Assembly: GCA_019634635.1 (NCBI GenBank)
Contig: JAHCBB010000018.1
Span: forward strand, 31,927-95,926
Source of the DNA: Verrucomicrobiia bacterium
GTDB lineage: Bacteria > Verrucomicrobiota > Verrucomicrobiia > Limisphaerales > UBA9464
DNA: 64,000 bases
Reading direction: 5' to 3'
The notes below the pieces were generated by a model. That model was given only the letters and a program-made list of their open reading frames with translations, made no database searches and was not told the DNA's origin. Positions 52,944-62,785 of this stretch are shown piece after piece. Position 1 is the first letter of the stretch, and each line of letters begins with the position of its first letter. The position numbers were made by a program, and so were the translations under genes.

Positions 52944-54488
52944 ATGATGGTCCGCTCCCTCGCCCGTTTGTTTCTGCTGTCAGCAGCCCTGGTCCTTCGG
53001 GCCGCAGACCTGGAATTCACCCCCGACCGATTCGACGATCCCGACCGCCGCGCACGCATTGAGCAGCTCCTGCCACAACTGGACCAGCTGTACGTGCAGC
53101 ATGCGGTCAGCAATCACGTTCCAGGGTTCGTGTACGGGGTCGTGCTGGATGGCCGTCTGATCCATTCGCTCGCCTGGGGGGAATCGGCGCTCGAGCCTTC
53201 CCGACCGATGACCCTCGATACGCGGTTTCGGATCGCCTCCATGACCAAGAGCTTCACGGCACTGGCGATTCTCAAGCTGCGCGACGCCGGCCAGCTTTCC
53301 CTGGAGGATCCGGTGTCGCGATACATTCCGGAATTCCGGCGGGTGCAGGCGCCTGCGCAAGACTCACCCACGATCACGATCCGGCACCTGATGAAAATGA
53401 CGGCGGGGTTTCCCCAGGATGATCCTTGGGGCGACCGGCGGCTGGACGACCCGGTTCGCGCCTTGGAGGCGCTGGTCGCGGGGGGGCTGGCGTTTTCCAA
53501 CCCGCCGGGAGTGACCTGGGAGTACAGCAATCTGGGATACGCGCTGTTGGGGCAGGTCGTGACGCGGGCGTCCCGCCGGCCGTACCAGGAATACATCACC
53601 CGGGAAATTCTGCGGCCGCTGGGCATGAGCCAGACCGTTTGGGAGTTCACGGAGGTCCCGCCGGACCGCATGGCGCTGGGCTATCGGTGGGAGCATGGCC
53701 GGTGGATCCCGGAACCGTTGCTGCACGACGGCGCCTTCGGGGCGATGGGTGGCTTGATCACCACGCTTGAGGACTTTGCAAAGTACCTGTCGCTGCACCT
53801 GGAGGCATGGCCTGCCCGGGATGGACCGGACGCCGGACCGGTCCGCAGGGCAACCTTGCGGGAGATGCATCGCCCGGCCGAGGTGCTTTCGGTGATCACC
53901 AACAACCCGACGCTGGACGGCTCGGACAATCCCCGGGTGGCCGGCTATTCGTACGGGCTGAGCTGGAACCGGGATGCCCGCGGTGTGACGTGGCTGCGCC
54001 ACGGTGGCGGCCTTCCGGGGTACGGAAGCGAGCACCGGTTTCTGCCGGCGCATGGCGTCGGGCTGATTTCGTTTGCGAACCGCACTTATGCGCCCATGAC
54101 CGCGGTGAATGCCGGGGCGATGGAGCTTCTGATCGTTGCCGCGGCGCTGCCGGCGCGGCGCCCGGTGGCCCCTCCGATTCTGGTCAAGCGGGCGGCGCAA
54201 CTGGCGGCCTTGTTGCAGTCCTGGGACCCGGCGTTGGTGGCAGAGGCGGTGTCGCCGAACCTGTTTCAGGATCGCGCCGAGGCCGACCGGAGGGTGGAGG
54301 TTGAGGCGCTGTTGGCGCGGTGTGGTCCGGTACGCTCGGTGTCACCGCTGGAGCCCGAGAACCAGCTTCGTGGACGCTTCGAGCTGGTGGGGGAACGCGG
54401 GCGGGTCGGAGTGCGGTTCACCCTCATGCCGGAGTTGCCGCCCCGGATCCAGGAGGTGACGCTCGAGTTTCTTGCCGGCCCGCCGTGA
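52944..54488 (+). CDS. Serine hydrolase, class C beta-lactamase-like
   Basis: A 514-residue exported hydrolase. A signal peptide (residues 1-21) starts at ATG 52944. The catalytic tetrad motif SxxK is SMTK (Ser99, Lys102), the YxN motif is YSN (Tyr194-Asn196), and HGGGLPGYGSEH near residue 352 is the third box. These are typical of penicillin-binding-protein-like esterases and class C beta-lactamases. The C-terminal extension of about 120 residues, after the hydrolase fold, has no known domain. It could be an esterase, a D,D-peptidase or a beta-lactamase; antibiotic resistance should not be assumed. It stands alone on its transcript. Confidence 0.88.
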   Translation: MMVRSLARLFLLSAALVLRAADLEFTPDRFDDPDRRARIEQLLPQLDQLYVQHAVSNHVPGFVYGVVLDGRLIHSLAWGESALEPSRPMTLDTRFRIASMTKSFTALAILKLRDAGQLSLEDPVSRYIPEFRRVQAPAQDSPTITIRHLMKMTAGFPQDDPWGDRRLDDPVRALEALVAGGLAFSNPPGVTWEYSNLGYALLGQVVTRASRRPYQEYITREILRPLGMSQTVWEFTEVPPDRMALGYRWEHGRWIPEPLLHDGAFGAMGGLITTLEDFAKYLSLHLEAWPARDGPDAGPVRRATLREMHRPAEVLSVITNNPTLDGSDNPRVAGYSYGLSWNRDARGVTWLRHGGGLPGYGSEHRFLPAHGVGLISFANRTYAPMTAVNAGAMELLIVAAALPARRPVAPPILVKRAAQLAALLQSWDPALVAEAVSPNLFQDRAEADRRVEVEALLARCGPVRSVSPLEPENQLRGRFELVGERGRVGVRFTLMPELPPRIQEVTLEFLAGPP

Positions 54489-54638
54489 GCGTGAGGCGAA
54501 TCGGTCGGAGATTCAGGGGACGGCGCCGAGGGGCGCGGAAGGCGGGCCCTGATTCATGCGGGGCCAATCCATTGCACCGCCGGCAGCAGACCGTGGGCAA
54601 GGCTCGCCAGGCGCGGGGTGGGACCGTAGGATCGCTCC

Positions 54639-55271
54639 GTGGCCTCCAGCCCTCCGCCGTGCCGCCTTGCCGTTCTGGGATCCGGCCGGGGAACCAACTT
54701 TGCCGCCATCGCCGATGCCATCGGGTCGGGCCAGTTGCCCGCGGTCGTCGCACTGGTTCTCAGCGACGTCGCCGGTGCGGGCATCCTGGATCAGGCCGCG
54801 GCGCGCGGCATTCCTTCCAGGCACCTGCCGCCCGGACCGTTCCGCACCAAGCTGGACGAATCCGCGGAGGCGCAGTACATCGCCGCACTCCGGGATTCCG
54901 GGGCGGACTGGATCGTGCTCGCGGGCTTCATGCGGATCCTGAAGGGGGAATTCCTCCGGGCCTTCGAGGGGCGTGTGATCAACATCCATCCCTCCCTGCT
55001 GCCCTCGTTTCCCGGCCTTGCGGCGTGGAAGCAGGCGCTGGATTACGGGGTGAAGGTGACGGGGTGCACGGTGCATTTTGTGGATCAGGGGGTGGACACG
55101 GGCGCCATCATCGCCCAGCAGGCCGTCCCGGTCCTGGATGGGGACAGCGTGGAGTTGCTGCATGCCCGGATTCAGGAGGCCGAACGGGTCTTGTACCCTG
55201 CGGTCGTCGCCTCCATCGCCCGGGGCGAGATCCGGGTGCGTGGACGTCAGACGGCGGGCTTTCGGCGCTGA
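54639..55271 (+). CDS. purN: Phosphoribosylglycinamide formyltransferase
   Basis: A 210-residue enzyme of purine synthesis, moving a formyl group from 10-formyl-THF to GAR. The N-terminal [10 protein letters not shown] binds the phosphate. The active-site residues are Asn115 and His117 in [12 protein letters not shown] and Asp153 in [11 protein letters not shown]. Length fits the family. The start is a GTG at 54639. It is convergent with the IMP dehydrogenase gene, only 19 bp apart. It is the only complete purine-pathway gene before guaB here; a remnant of purD lies at 5875. Confidence 0.95.
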   Translation: MASSPPPCRLAVLGSGRGTNFAAIADAIGSGQLPAVVALVLSDVAGAGILDQAAARGIPSRHLPPGPFRTKLDESAEAQYIAALRDSGADWIVLAGFMRILKGEFLRAFEGRVINIHPSLLPSFPGLAAWKQALDYGVKVTGCTVHFVDQGVDTGAIIAQQAVPVLDGDSVELLHARIQEAERVLYPAVVASIARGEIRVRGRQTAGFRR

Positions 55272-55290
55272 CGACGATCCGTCGCAGCGC

Positions 55291-56871
55291 TCACGGCGCG
55301 GCGCTGGTGGGGGTCTTGACCTCGATGACGTCGTGCGGGCTCGCCTCCCGCATGCCGGCCGCGGTGACCCGGATGAATCGGGCGCGGTCCCGAAGCTGCC
55401 GGAGGTCTGCGGCTCCCAGGTAGCCCAGCCCGGATTGCAGCCCGCCCACGGCATTGGCCAGCACCTGGTCCACGGGCGGGGACGCTTCCTTGAGGGCCTC
55501 GATGCCCTCAGCGGCGGCCTTCCGGGAGGTGTCCGCCGCACGGTGTCCATATCGCGCTGCGGAGCCCGACTTCATCGCCGCCAGGCTGCCCATGCCCCGG
55601 TACTGCTTGTACAGCTTGCCGTTGATTTCGATGATCTGTCCGGGAGCTTCCGGACAGCCGGCAAAAAGGCCCCCGCACACCACGGCATCGGCCAGGGTCA
55701 GGGCCTTGACCATGTCTCCGGACTTCGTGATGCCGCCATCGGCCAGCACGGTGACGCCGGTGCGCCGGGCGGCGCGGGCGGCCAGATAGAGGGCGGTCAA
55801 TTGCGGGACGCCCACGCCGGCAACAATCCGCGTGGTGCAGATGGATCCGGGCCCCTGGCCCACCTTGATGATATTGGCCCCGCAGGATGCGAGATATTCG
55901 ACTCCCGCCCCGCTGGTCACGTTTCCGGCGATGATTGGAAGCTGCGAGAAGGCCTCCCGGATCAGGCGCACACTGTCCCCAACGCCCCGGCTGTGACCAT
56001 GCGCCGTCGAGACGGCCACGACATCCACGCCGCGCTCCACCAGGGCGCTGATATGGGCCACGATCCGGTCGCGATCGAGGCCGCCGTCGTCGCGGCGATG
56101 CGTGGCCACCGCGGCCCCGCACAGGAGCCGGAACTGGGCGTCCCGCGCCGGCTTCAGCAGCGCGCTGCGCTCCTGCGTGATGCGCTCCACATCGCTCATG
56201 GTGAAGAGGCCGCGCAGGCGGTCCGAGGCATCCACCACCAGCAGTTTGTGAATGCCCGGATTTTCGGTGAAGAAGCGGTCAGCCCGCCCGATCGGGTCCC
56301 CGCCCAGCTCCTGTTCCTGGATGGTCCGGACTTCGGAACGCGGCGTCAGCGCCTCGGATACCCGGCGACGCGCGTAGCGCGGACGCACCACATGGCCCGG
56401 CAGCAGGCCCAGCAGCCGGTTCCCGGCGTCCACGACCGGGAAGGTGCTGAACGAGAACTTCTTCTTCTCGATCAATGCCAGCACGTCTCCGATGAGCTGG
56501 TCGGCCTGCACCTTGATCGGTTCCTGGATGAGGCCGTGCACATGGTTTTTGACCCGGCTGACCTCCGACAACTGGTCCCGCTCGGTCATGTTGTAATGGA
56601 TCAGACCCAGTCCGCCGTTGAGCGCCATGGCGATGGCCATGCGGGATTCCGTCACGGTGTCCATGTCCGCTGAAACCACCGGCACGTGCAGTTCCAGTCC
56701 GTCGGCGAGCCGGGTGTCGAGCTGGGCGTCGCGCGGGAGGATGTCGGAGTAGAGGGTGGCCAGGGTCACGTCGTCGTAGGTCAGGGCGACGGCGGCGTGC
56801 GACGTGAAGAAGCGTTCGGCGGGAAGGTAAAAGTCGGCGTCTGCAGCCGCAGGCTGCGGCAAAGGTTCCAT
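55291..56871 (-). CDS. guaB: IMP dehydrogenase with an altered cofactor-site residue
   Basis: A 526-residue enzyme that converts IMP to XMP. The catalytic loop [11 protein letters not shown] carries Cys345. A CBS pair is inserted at about residues 110-230. The IMP-site blocks [25 protein letters not shown] and [10 protein letters not shown] are intact, as is the mobile-flap Arg-Tyr (RYGHRA) and EGIE. Unusual: the usual (V/I)D(S/T)(A/S)HGHS motif reads VSTAHGHS, with Ser288 where Asp normally contacts the cofactor. ATG 56871 is the natural start. It is convergent with purN and 42 bp downstream of the GH57 gene on the same strand. Confidence 0.92.
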   Translation of the reverse strand: MEPLPQPAAADADFYLPAERFFTSHAAVALTYDDVTLATLYSDILPRDAQLDTRLADGLELHVPVVSADMDTVTESRMAIAMALNGGLGLIHYNMTERDQLSEVSRVKNHVHGLIQEPIKVQADQLIGDVLALIEKKKFSFSTFPVVDAGNRLLGLLPGHVVRPRYARRRVSEALTPRSEVRTIQEQELGGDPIGRADRFFTENPGIHKLLVVDASDRLRGLFTMSDVERITQERSALLKPARDAQFRLLCGAAVATHRRDDGGLDRDRIVAHISALVERGVDVVAVSTAHGHSRGVGDSVRLIREAFSQLPIIAGNVTSGAGVEYLASCGANIIKVGQGPGSICTTRIVAGVGVPQLTALYLAARAARRTGVTVLADGGITKSGDMVKALTLADAVVCGGLFAGCPEAPGQIIEINGKLYKQYRGMGSLAAMKSGSAARYGHRAADTSRKAAAEGIEALKEASPPVDQVLANAVGGLQSGLGYLGAADLRQLRDRARFIRVTAAGMREASPHDVIEVKTPTSAAP

Positions 56872-56913
56872 GGCGGAGCATCAGGATCGCACCGCATCTC
56901 TGGCAAGCGGGAA

Positions 56914-58512
56914 TCAACCGCGGGCAGCCAGGTGACGCCACTGCACCCCGGGGAAAAGGTTGTACTGCGTCTCGCGTGCGGACAGCCCGTCGCGGCCGTC
57001 GTCGGGAGCATCCGCCTCCACCGCCTCCGCCAGGGCGCCGGCGGCCGCGACGTGGTCGCGAAATCGGCGTGCGGGATAGTCCCCCGCCGTGCCCATGGCC
57101 AGGAGGAAGGGCCAGTCGCTGGCCTGGGCCAGCATCAGTTCGCGCGCCGCCTGCCGGAGCCGGCGCCCACCCAGCGCGGTTTCCGGCATTCCGGATCGGC
57201 GGGAGGCCAGCGCCACCAGCCGGCGTCCGAGGTTCCGCACGGGCACCTCCATCCAGGCATTTTCCGGATGAAGCCATACCCGGAAGTGACCACCATCACC
57301 CCATGTGGATGCCGCAGGTGTCACACATTCCATCGGGTCGCCGGCCTTGAGGACCTGCGACGGCGTGGTCAACCGGAGCCCTGATTCCGGATGGTACGCA
57401 CATCGTGCGACGGCATCCAGGAATTCCGGGCCCTCAAACCACCAATGCCCGAACAATTCGGCATCGTACGGAGCCATCAGCACCGGCGGGCGATCCAGGT
57501 GCCGGGCCGCTTCCTGCAGCATCCGCGCCCGCTGTCCGATGAAGTGCGCCGCATGGGTCCGCACCGCGTCCAGGGCGGCCGGGCGGTCGTAAAGGGCCTT
57601 GACGGGTCCGGGTCCGGTGATGCGGTGGAATTTCAGGCCGGTAAACCCGGGCTCGAGCGCGCCGTGACGATGCGGTTCCAGATACTCCCGATCTGCTTCG
57701 TGCCCCACGTCCCGATGAAACTCCCGGTACCGGGGATCCCCGGGATAGCCTCCGTGGCGGCTCCAGACCTGCCGTGCACTGCAGGGGTCACGTCCAAAGA
57801 CTGCGAGCCCGCCGCCCGTCAGCACCGGGGCAAAGATTCCCCGCCGGGGCGGTGGCGTGGCCTGCCCCAACCCGTGGGTTTCCAGGACCGTCCAGCGAAT
57901 TCCCGCCGCAAGCAGCGGTCGCTCGATTTCCGGACACCACGCGCATTCCGGGAGCCAGAGGCCCGCGGGCGGAGATCCAAACAGGCGGTTGTGTGCGTCG
58001 AGGGCCGTCCGGAGTTGGAGCCGGATCGAACCCGGTTCGTCCACGAGCAATGGCAGCGTGGGATGCGTCGCCGGGCAGGTGATCAGTTCGAGACGTCCGG
58101 CGGCCGCATGGTGGCCGAAGGCCCGGGCCAGTGCTGCTCCGGGTCCGTCGAGGTCGCTGGCGCGCCGCTCCAGTCGTTCCAAAAGCCAGCGGGCCACCGC
58201 GCGCCGTTCGGGCAGCAGGTGCGCGCGGATCTCCTCCTTGCGCGCCAGCGAGAGCACGTTGTCCAGATGGGCCCGCAGCCGGCGCCGGAGCAGCGGATCC
58301 TCCCACATCGCAGCGAGCGTGGGAGAGACGCTGAGGGTCAGGGCGCCGGGAACCCCGTCGCGTTCCCATCCGTTGAGCACCTCCAGGAGCGGCAGGTAGC
58401 ATTCCAGCACCGCCTCGAAAAACCAGGACTCCTCGTGGAAGACCGAAAACCCCGGATGCCGGACAAACGGGAGGTGCGCGTGCAGCAACAGGATGAGCCC
58501 GGGGGGCTTCAT
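56914..58512 (-). CDS. GH57 family 1,4-alpha-glucan branching enzyme (DUF1957-type)
   Basis: A 532-residue glycoside hydrolase family 57 enzyme. It opens with LILLLHAHLPFVRHP, the family's first motif. The nucleophile is probably Glu189 in WLPECAW and the acid/base Asp350 in APYDAELFGHWW. The C-terminal helical domain (about 400-532) is typical of the branching enzymes, which make alpha-1,6 branches in glycogen. The start ATG overlaps the stop of the DUF4912 gene (TGATG), so the two are coupled. Together with glgP it indicates glycogen storage. Amylase activity cannot be ruled out, but the architecture favours a branching enzyme. Confidence 0.88.
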   Translation of the reverse strand: MKPPGLILLLHAHLPFVRHPGFSVFHEESWFFEAVLECYLPLLEVLNGWERDGVPGALTLSVSPTLAAMWEDPLLRRRLRAHLDNVLSLARKEEIRAHLLPERRAVARWLLERLERRASDLDGPGAALARAFGHHAAAGRLELITCPATHPTLPLLVDEPGSIRLQLRTALDAHNRLFGSPPAGLWLPECAWCPEIERPLLAAGIRWTVLETHGLGQATPPPRRGIFAPVLTGGGLAVFGRDPCSARQVWSRHGGYPGDPRYREFHRDVGHEADREYLEPHRHGALEPGFTGLKFHRITGPGPVKALYDRPAALDAVRTHAAHFIGQRARMLQEAARHLDRPPVLMAPYDAELFGHWWFEGPEFLDAVARCAYHPESGLRLTTPSQVLKAGDPMECVTPAASTWGDGGHFRVWLHPENAWMEVPVRNLGRRLVALASRRSGMPETALGGRRLRQAARELMLAQASDWPFLLAMGTAGDYPARRFRDHVAAAGALAEAVEADAPDDGRDGLSARETQYNLFPGVQWRHLAARG

Positions 58513-60467
58513 CAGCGCACCGGGGCGGCGCCTGGCGGATGCAGCATCGGATCCTGCGGATGCTGGCCCACGGGACCCTGCAGGCAGGTGGCGCGGGAAA
58601 ACTCCAGATGCGCCGCGCGTGAATCGTCCCCGGCTGCGCTCACCGCCACCACCGGGAGGGCATACCGGCCGTCCGGCAGCGAAAACTGGAAGCGGAATGA
58701 ACCATCCCGTCGCAGCACGACCGGCTGTCCGTCCAAGGTGACCCGGGCATCGGGGCGGGTGCGCCCGTAGAGGATCAGCTCGGCATTCACCTCGAACCAG
58801 AAGTCGCGTTCCGACGCGGTGGGGAGTTCGGCGCTGGACGGTGCCGCGAGATCGCCCCGCAGCACGTCGGTGCTGGAGGGGATCGTCGCGTGTGCCTTTG
58901 GGACCGGGACACCGACCGCGCGGGCGGTCCATTCCGTGACCGTCTCCGAGCTGGGGCCCGTGTGCGTCACATCCGGTTCCCGGATCAGGGACCACAGAAC
59001 TTCCGGTACGGCCTTTGCAGGGCCGGTGGCGTCCGTGAAGGGCCGGCGGGCGATCGCTGGAATTGAAGCGGACTCCTGCTCCTGCTTCGCGATCGGGTGC
59101 GGATCGGTGGGGGACGGCGCCGGCGGCAATTGGGGGCGGCGCACTTCCTGGGAACGGGCCGGCGTTGGAAGGAATGTCCCGGGTTGAGGCGGCTTCTCCG
59201 AAGGGGTGGTGACGGCCGTCGCACGCGCCAGGGGCCTCCAAGATCCGCGGATGTCGAGAAATCCGATTTCGGCGACGTAGGTCTCACCGGCGTTCGCGAC
59301 GACGACAAACTCGTGGTCGCGGTCCAAGGGCAGGACCGCGTCATGCAGCAGCGGAGTTCCCGGATGGTCGGCCGCGAGCCGGAGCCGCCAGGAACCGCCG
59401 GTGTTGGCGTCGAGGTACAGGTCGAGCGCTTCCGGATCCGTCTGCCAGAAGACCACGACGCAAAGGGGATCCCGTGCCCGCATCCAGAGCGGCACCGGCC
59501 GCGGAAACGGCGCTTCCACCATCGGAGGTTTCACCCCCTGCGGCACGGCCGGCCTGGTGGTCGCATCCGAAACGGTCCACAGGCTTTCCGGAGGATAATC
59601 CCCGGCGAGAAGGATGGGCGGAATCGGGGGCAGGGGACGGGCGGGTGCGTCCCGATGAACGAAAGGTGGGACGAACGGTGTCATCCGCGGGAAGGCGGCC
59701 TCGGCTGATGGCAACGAGGGGGACGCCGGGGGGCGGGCGGCGATCGGGACGCCGGTCGGGGGGGGCTGAGACTTCCGCGCGTCGGAGCCCCGACGGCCAC
59801 GTGTGCGGTCCGTCAAGGATGCCTGACGCGATTGCGAAGAGGGTCGTGTACCTCGCTGTCGCGCCTTCACCTCCCGCGAAGGCGGGGGGATTGCGCCGGG
59901 GGCAGCTGCTCGTTCGGTATTGGAGTCGGGAGATCGCGGCTTGGCTCCCGACCCGGCTGCGACCTTGCGCTGACGCCTGCGAGGTGCGACGGCCTTTGAG
60001 GCGGATGGGGCAGATGAGGCGTGGGTCTTGCCGGCTGTGGACGTACTCGACGACGTGGCGTTCGCGTCACCGGTGGAGCGCCTCGAAGCGGTCCTGCGCT
60101 TCGGGCGGCCGGCGGTTGGGTGGAGATCCACGGCGATCGAGACCGTCGGCGTTGGGATCTTCCGGCCCGTCGAGGGCAAGGCCGTGTCGGATTTTCCGGT
60201 CGCAAGTTTTGGGCTGGCTCCCGGACGGGTTTGGAGCTGGGACGTTCGCGGTGTCTTGGGACTCCTACCCGTCGAGACTGGCTTTGTGGCGGCCGACGGC
60301 GTGGGGACGTTGCCGCGTTGCTGTTCTGCGCGCGTTTTCCCCGGTCCGCCGATGGCGGTCGGAGAGGTCACCGGTGCGGCGGGGGGCGACGATTTGGGTG
60401 GCCTGGGTGCGACGGCAGCGGTCTTGGGGCGGACAACCTTGTTGGTCGGACGCTTCGTGGATTTCAT
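58512..60467 (-). CDS. DUF4912 domain protein with long disordered N-terminus
   Basis: A 651-residue protein. The first ~250 residues are rich in Lys, Arg, Pro, Ser and Thr (for example SAVAPRPPKSSPPAAP-type text) and are very likely disordered. The C-terminal half has a DUF4912 domain (about 290-410; LCVVVFWQTDPEALDLYLD, FVVVANAGETYVAEIGFLD) and a later beta-rich end (DFWFEVNAELILYGRT and GRYALPVVAVSAAGDDSR). DUF4912 genes regularly precede GH57 genes, and a role in glycogen handling is inferred from this. No enzyme motif is seen. A GTG lies just before the chosen ATG at 60467. Confidence 0.75.
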   Translation of the reverse strand: MKSTKRPTNKVVRPKTAAVAPRPPKSSPPAAPVTSPTAIGGPGKTRAEQQRGNVPTPSAATKPVSTGRSPKTPRTSQLQTRPGASPKLATGKSDTALPSTGRKIPTPTVSIAVDLHPTAGRPKRRTASRRSTGDANATSSSTSTAGKTHASSAPSASKAVAPRRRQRKVAAGSGAKPRSPDSNTERAAAPGAIPPPSREVKARQRGTRPSSQSRQASLTDRTRGRRGSDARKSQPPPTGVPIAARPPASPSLPSAEAAFPRMTPFVPPFVHRDAPARPLPPIPPILLAGDYPPESLWTVSDATTRPAVPQGVKPPMVEAPFPRPVPLWMRARDPLCVVVFWQTDPEALDLYLDANTGGSWRLRLAADHPGTPLLHDAVLPLDRDHEFVVVANAGETYVAEIGFLDIRGSWRPLARATAVTTPSEKPPQPGTFLPTPARSQEVRRPQLPPAPSPTDPHPIAKQEQESASIPAIARRPFTDATGPAKAVPEVLWSLIREPDVTHTGPSSETVTEWTARAVGVPVPKAHATIPSSTDVLRGDLAAPSSAELPTASERDFWFEVNAELILYGRTRPDARVTLDGQPVVLRRDGSFRFQFSLPDGRYALPVVAVSAAGDDSRAAHLEFSRATCLQGPVGQHPQDPMLHPPGAAPVR

Positions 60468-60690
60468 CACGTCGGAGGGGAGGGACCGCCGGAAGGGGAA
60501 CCCGGCTCACCCAAATTTGGTCTGCCGGACCGTGCGGTGCAATGGTTTTGCGCAGGGGTTTCGAACGATGGCGCAAGTCACGGGTTCCCGTTCGCGAGGA
60601 AGCCGGGGTGATCGTCTTCGGAAGGGCCGTTGTTCGTTGGGGTGCTTGACTCCGTTCACCCCCTCCCCGACGGTGCGCGCGCTGGACAGA
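60468..60690. other. Intergenic region between DUF4912 gene and ssrA
   Basis: About 220 bp between divergent features. It should carry the promoters of ssrA (plus strand) and of the DUF4912-GH57 pair (minus strand). A TTGACT lies at 60646-60651 but no matching -10 was found. The 6-nt inverted repeat GGGGTG/CACCCC surrounds it. Nothing else stands out. Confidence 0.35.
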
Positions 60691-61047
60691 GGGGGCGTAC
60701 TGGTTTCGACCTGGCGAGCCCGCTCGCGACGGCATGCCGAGGACGATCCGTTGGCCTCGTAAATCATCGGGTCAAACATCAACTGCTAACGAAGAGTTGG
60801 CTCTCGCGGCCTAATTAAGCCGTGACGTTCGTCTCCGAACACCTGCTACGGGGAACGGACGCCATCAGCAGGCATGGTTGGCGGCGGAGTTCGCGCGCTG
60901 TCGGCCGAGAAACCTCATGCGAGCTAGGCGGAACCGGTCGCTGTCGGCCCGTTACGGTTCCGTAGAAAATCCCTGGCCGACTAAGCATGTAGTTCGTTTC
61001 GAGTTGGAACATCAGGGACGGGGGTTCAACTCCCCCCGCCTCCACCA
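60691..61047 (+). ncRNA. ssrA: Transfer-messenger RNA (tmRNA)
   Basis: A 357-nt one-piece tmRNA for ribosome rescue. The 5' GGGGGCGTACTGGTTTCGAC is the family hallmark. The 3' end CGCCTCC-A-CCA pairs with GGGGGCG to form a 7-bp acceptor stem with one G-U pair. The T-arm GGGGGTTCAACTCCCCCC carries the T-loop. The tag frame starts at GCT 60785 and encodes A-N-E-E-L-A-L-A-A, then TAA at 60812 (followed by TTAA), giving an ANEELALAA tag. A CCTGCT/AGCAGG pair further on fits a pseudoknot. SmpB is not in the window. The recombinase gene starts 77 bp downstream, which makes the ssrA end an integration site. Confidence 0.97.
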
Positions 61048-61050
61048 GCT
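61020..61050 (+). other. Probable attachment site at the 3' end of ssrA
   Basis: The T-arm and acceptor-stem end of tmRNA, followed within 77 bp by a tyrosine recombinase, is a classic integration site for phages and genomic islands. The other att copy would lie beyond the right edge of the window, so the repeat itself cannot be shown here. The tmRNA 3' end is intact, as expected when the incoming element restores it. Confidence 0.55.
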
Positions 61051-61123
61051 AAACCGTTGATTTGCAACTGTTGACAGACAGGGGGTCGGTTCCTTCCCAC
61101 GGTTTTGCTACAGTAGGGGCCCG

Positions 61124-62404
61124 ATGAGTGCCACGAAGAACTCGAAGACAGGCCCCGAAGTCCTCAAGTCAGGATCATTCTCCGGCAAGCTCTACCAGGC
61201 GAAGAAGTCGGTGGGCGGGCGGCAGTACGGTATCTTCCGGCTGGTGTACACGGAGCCCGGCGGGCGTCGTCGTGTCCGCGACTTCGCTGAGCGGCAGACT
61301 GCCATTGAGAAATGGCGGCAAGTTTCTGAGGCATGGCGCCTGAACCGGGGCGACGCCCTAAGCCTGAGTTCCGACGAGGTGCGAGAGCACCAGGCTGCGG
61401 TTTCCGCCCTGGACGGTCTGAACGCGTCGTTGTTCGAGGCCGCCAAGACCTTTGCTGCCGCGACACACAGGCTGCCCGCTGGCATCGGGATTCTGGAAGC
61501 GGTGGACGACTTCCTCCGCCGGCACCCATCCGGGATGGCGAAGAAGCAGGTGGACGAGGTGGTGCAGGAAATGATCGCTGATGCTGACGCCCGGCGGTTG
61601 AGCGCCGAGCACCTTCGAGACCTTCGCCGGCGGTTGAGACGGTTCGCTGCCGACTTCCAATGCCCAATCGCCAGCATCACGCCCGCGATGCTCCGGGATT
61701 GGATCCGAAGCCTCACCAGGGAAGACGGTAAGCCGATGACCAACCGTTCGAAGTTCAACTTCCAGCGAATGATCGTCAGCCTGTTCCACTTCGCCCGGCG
61801 CCAACGGTACATCACCCGGGACCAGGCCGATGAACTGGCTGAGTTGGATGCCCCCAAACCCGAGCCTTCCAAGACCGGAATCTTCTCCGTCGAGGAAATG
61901 CGGCGCATCCTGGAAGCTGCGCCAGATGACATACGCCCCGCGTTGGCCATTGCTGCGTTCACAGGGATCAGGACCGCGGAACTGGCGCGAATCACATGGG
62001 ACGCCGTGAAGCTGGCGGAGCGGGTCATTGTGGTCGGTGCCGACCGGGCCAAGACCGCCTCCCGCCGCATTGTCCCGATGCCGGACAACCTGGTCGAATG
62101 GCTGACCCCCTTGGTTCGGGACTCCGGGCCGGTGAGTCCATCACCAAATGATCGCGCGATGAATCACCGGTTCGCGCGGACCGCCGCCAAGGTTGGGGTC
62201 AAGTGGCGGCACAACGCGCTACGCCATTCGGCGATCAGCTACCGCCTAGCGGTTTGTGCCGACGCCGCCCGGGTTGCCGCGGAGGCAGGGAACTCCCCCA
62301 ACATGGTCCACCGGCACTACAAAGCACTTGTGAGTCAAGCAGACGGCGAGGCCTGGTTCGACATCCGGCCGTTTTCAGCCGCCCCCCCTGAGGCTCCAAA
62401 GTAG
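61124..62404 (+). CDS. Tyrosine recombinase / integrase of an element inserted at ssrA
   Basis: A 426-residue site-specific recombinase. The catalytic residues are visible: Arg283 in FTGIRTAEL, Lys310 in RAKTAS, His364-region HNALRH with Arg368 (HxxR), a GH-like position reading GNS, and the nucleophile Tyr399 in MVHRHY. The N-terminal ~60 residues include GGRQYGIFRLVY-type text seen in AP2-like or arm-binding parts, then a SAM-like core-binding domain (about 120-240). An extended -10, TGcTACAGT, ends ten bases before the ATG. The gene points away from ssrA. Together these mark an integrated phage or island. Confidence 0.93.
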   Translation: MSATKNSKTGPEVLKSGSFSGKLYQAKKSVGGRQYGIFRLVYTEPGGRRRVRDFAERQTAIEKWRQVSEAWRLNRGDALSLSSDEVREHQAAVSALDGLNASLFEAAKTFAAATHRLPAGIGILEAVDDFLRRHPSGMAKKQVDEVVQEMIADADARRLSAEHLRDLRRRLRRFAADFQCPIASITPAMLRDWIRSLTREDGKPMTNRSKFNFQRMIVSLFHFARRQRYITRDQADELAELDAPKPEPSKTGIFSVEEMRRILEAAPDDIRPALAIAAFTGIRTAELARITWDAVKLAERVIVVGADRAKTASRRIVPMPDNLVEWLTPLVRDSGPVSPSPNDRAMNHRFARTAAKVGVKWRHNALRHSAISYRLAVCADAARVAAEAGNSPNMVHRHYKALVSQADGEAWFDIRPFSAAPPEAPK

Positions 62405-62785
62405 GCGTGCCGCGCTGGGCCGGTGGGCAGGCATGAGGATGCGGACTCACCCGGCATTTCCTCACGGGCGCCCCATAAAAAACCGTCGGCCCCCTGGTAA
62501 AGTCCCGCTTTTCGGTAAGAAAATTCTCCGGCCCGGGCGGCGCATTCAAATCATCCGCCAGGGTCGGTATGCGGGCGGGGAGTGTGGCGCGTTACCGCCT
62601 GCCTACAAGCCACTTGCGTTCACATTCAAAAATGCCACGCCGGCAGATTCTGCGGACGACGCGCCCGCCCGCAACTTGATTAATGTAACAGAATTCAAAT
62701 TATATCAGCGCCTGAGCTTGCATTTAATATCAACAGTTTCACAGTAGATTGCAGCCGAGCCGCTAAATGGGTTCGCACAACGCTT
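62405..62785. other. Intergenic region of the element with an AT-rich promoter zone
   Basis: About 380 bp. The first half is GC-rich with short palindromes. From about 62670 it turns AT-rich, unlike the rest of the window, and holds a promoter-like pair: TTGATT (62676-62681) and TTATAT (62700-62705), 18 bp apart, for the excisionase-like gene. No gene is supported here. Confidence 0.45.
62676..62705 (+). promoter_or_regulatory. Candidate sigma70-type promoter of the excisionase-like gene
   Basis: TTGATT and TTATAT with an 18-bp spacer, inside an AT-rich tract. It would give a leader of about 75 nt before ATG 62786. Judged by eye only. Confidence 0.35.

Noticed and set aside
59474..60762. Long plus-strand frames opposite the DUF4912 gene
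   Set aside because: They mirror the low-complexity N-terminus of the DUF4912 gene and show no motif; the minus-strand gene is coupled to GH57.
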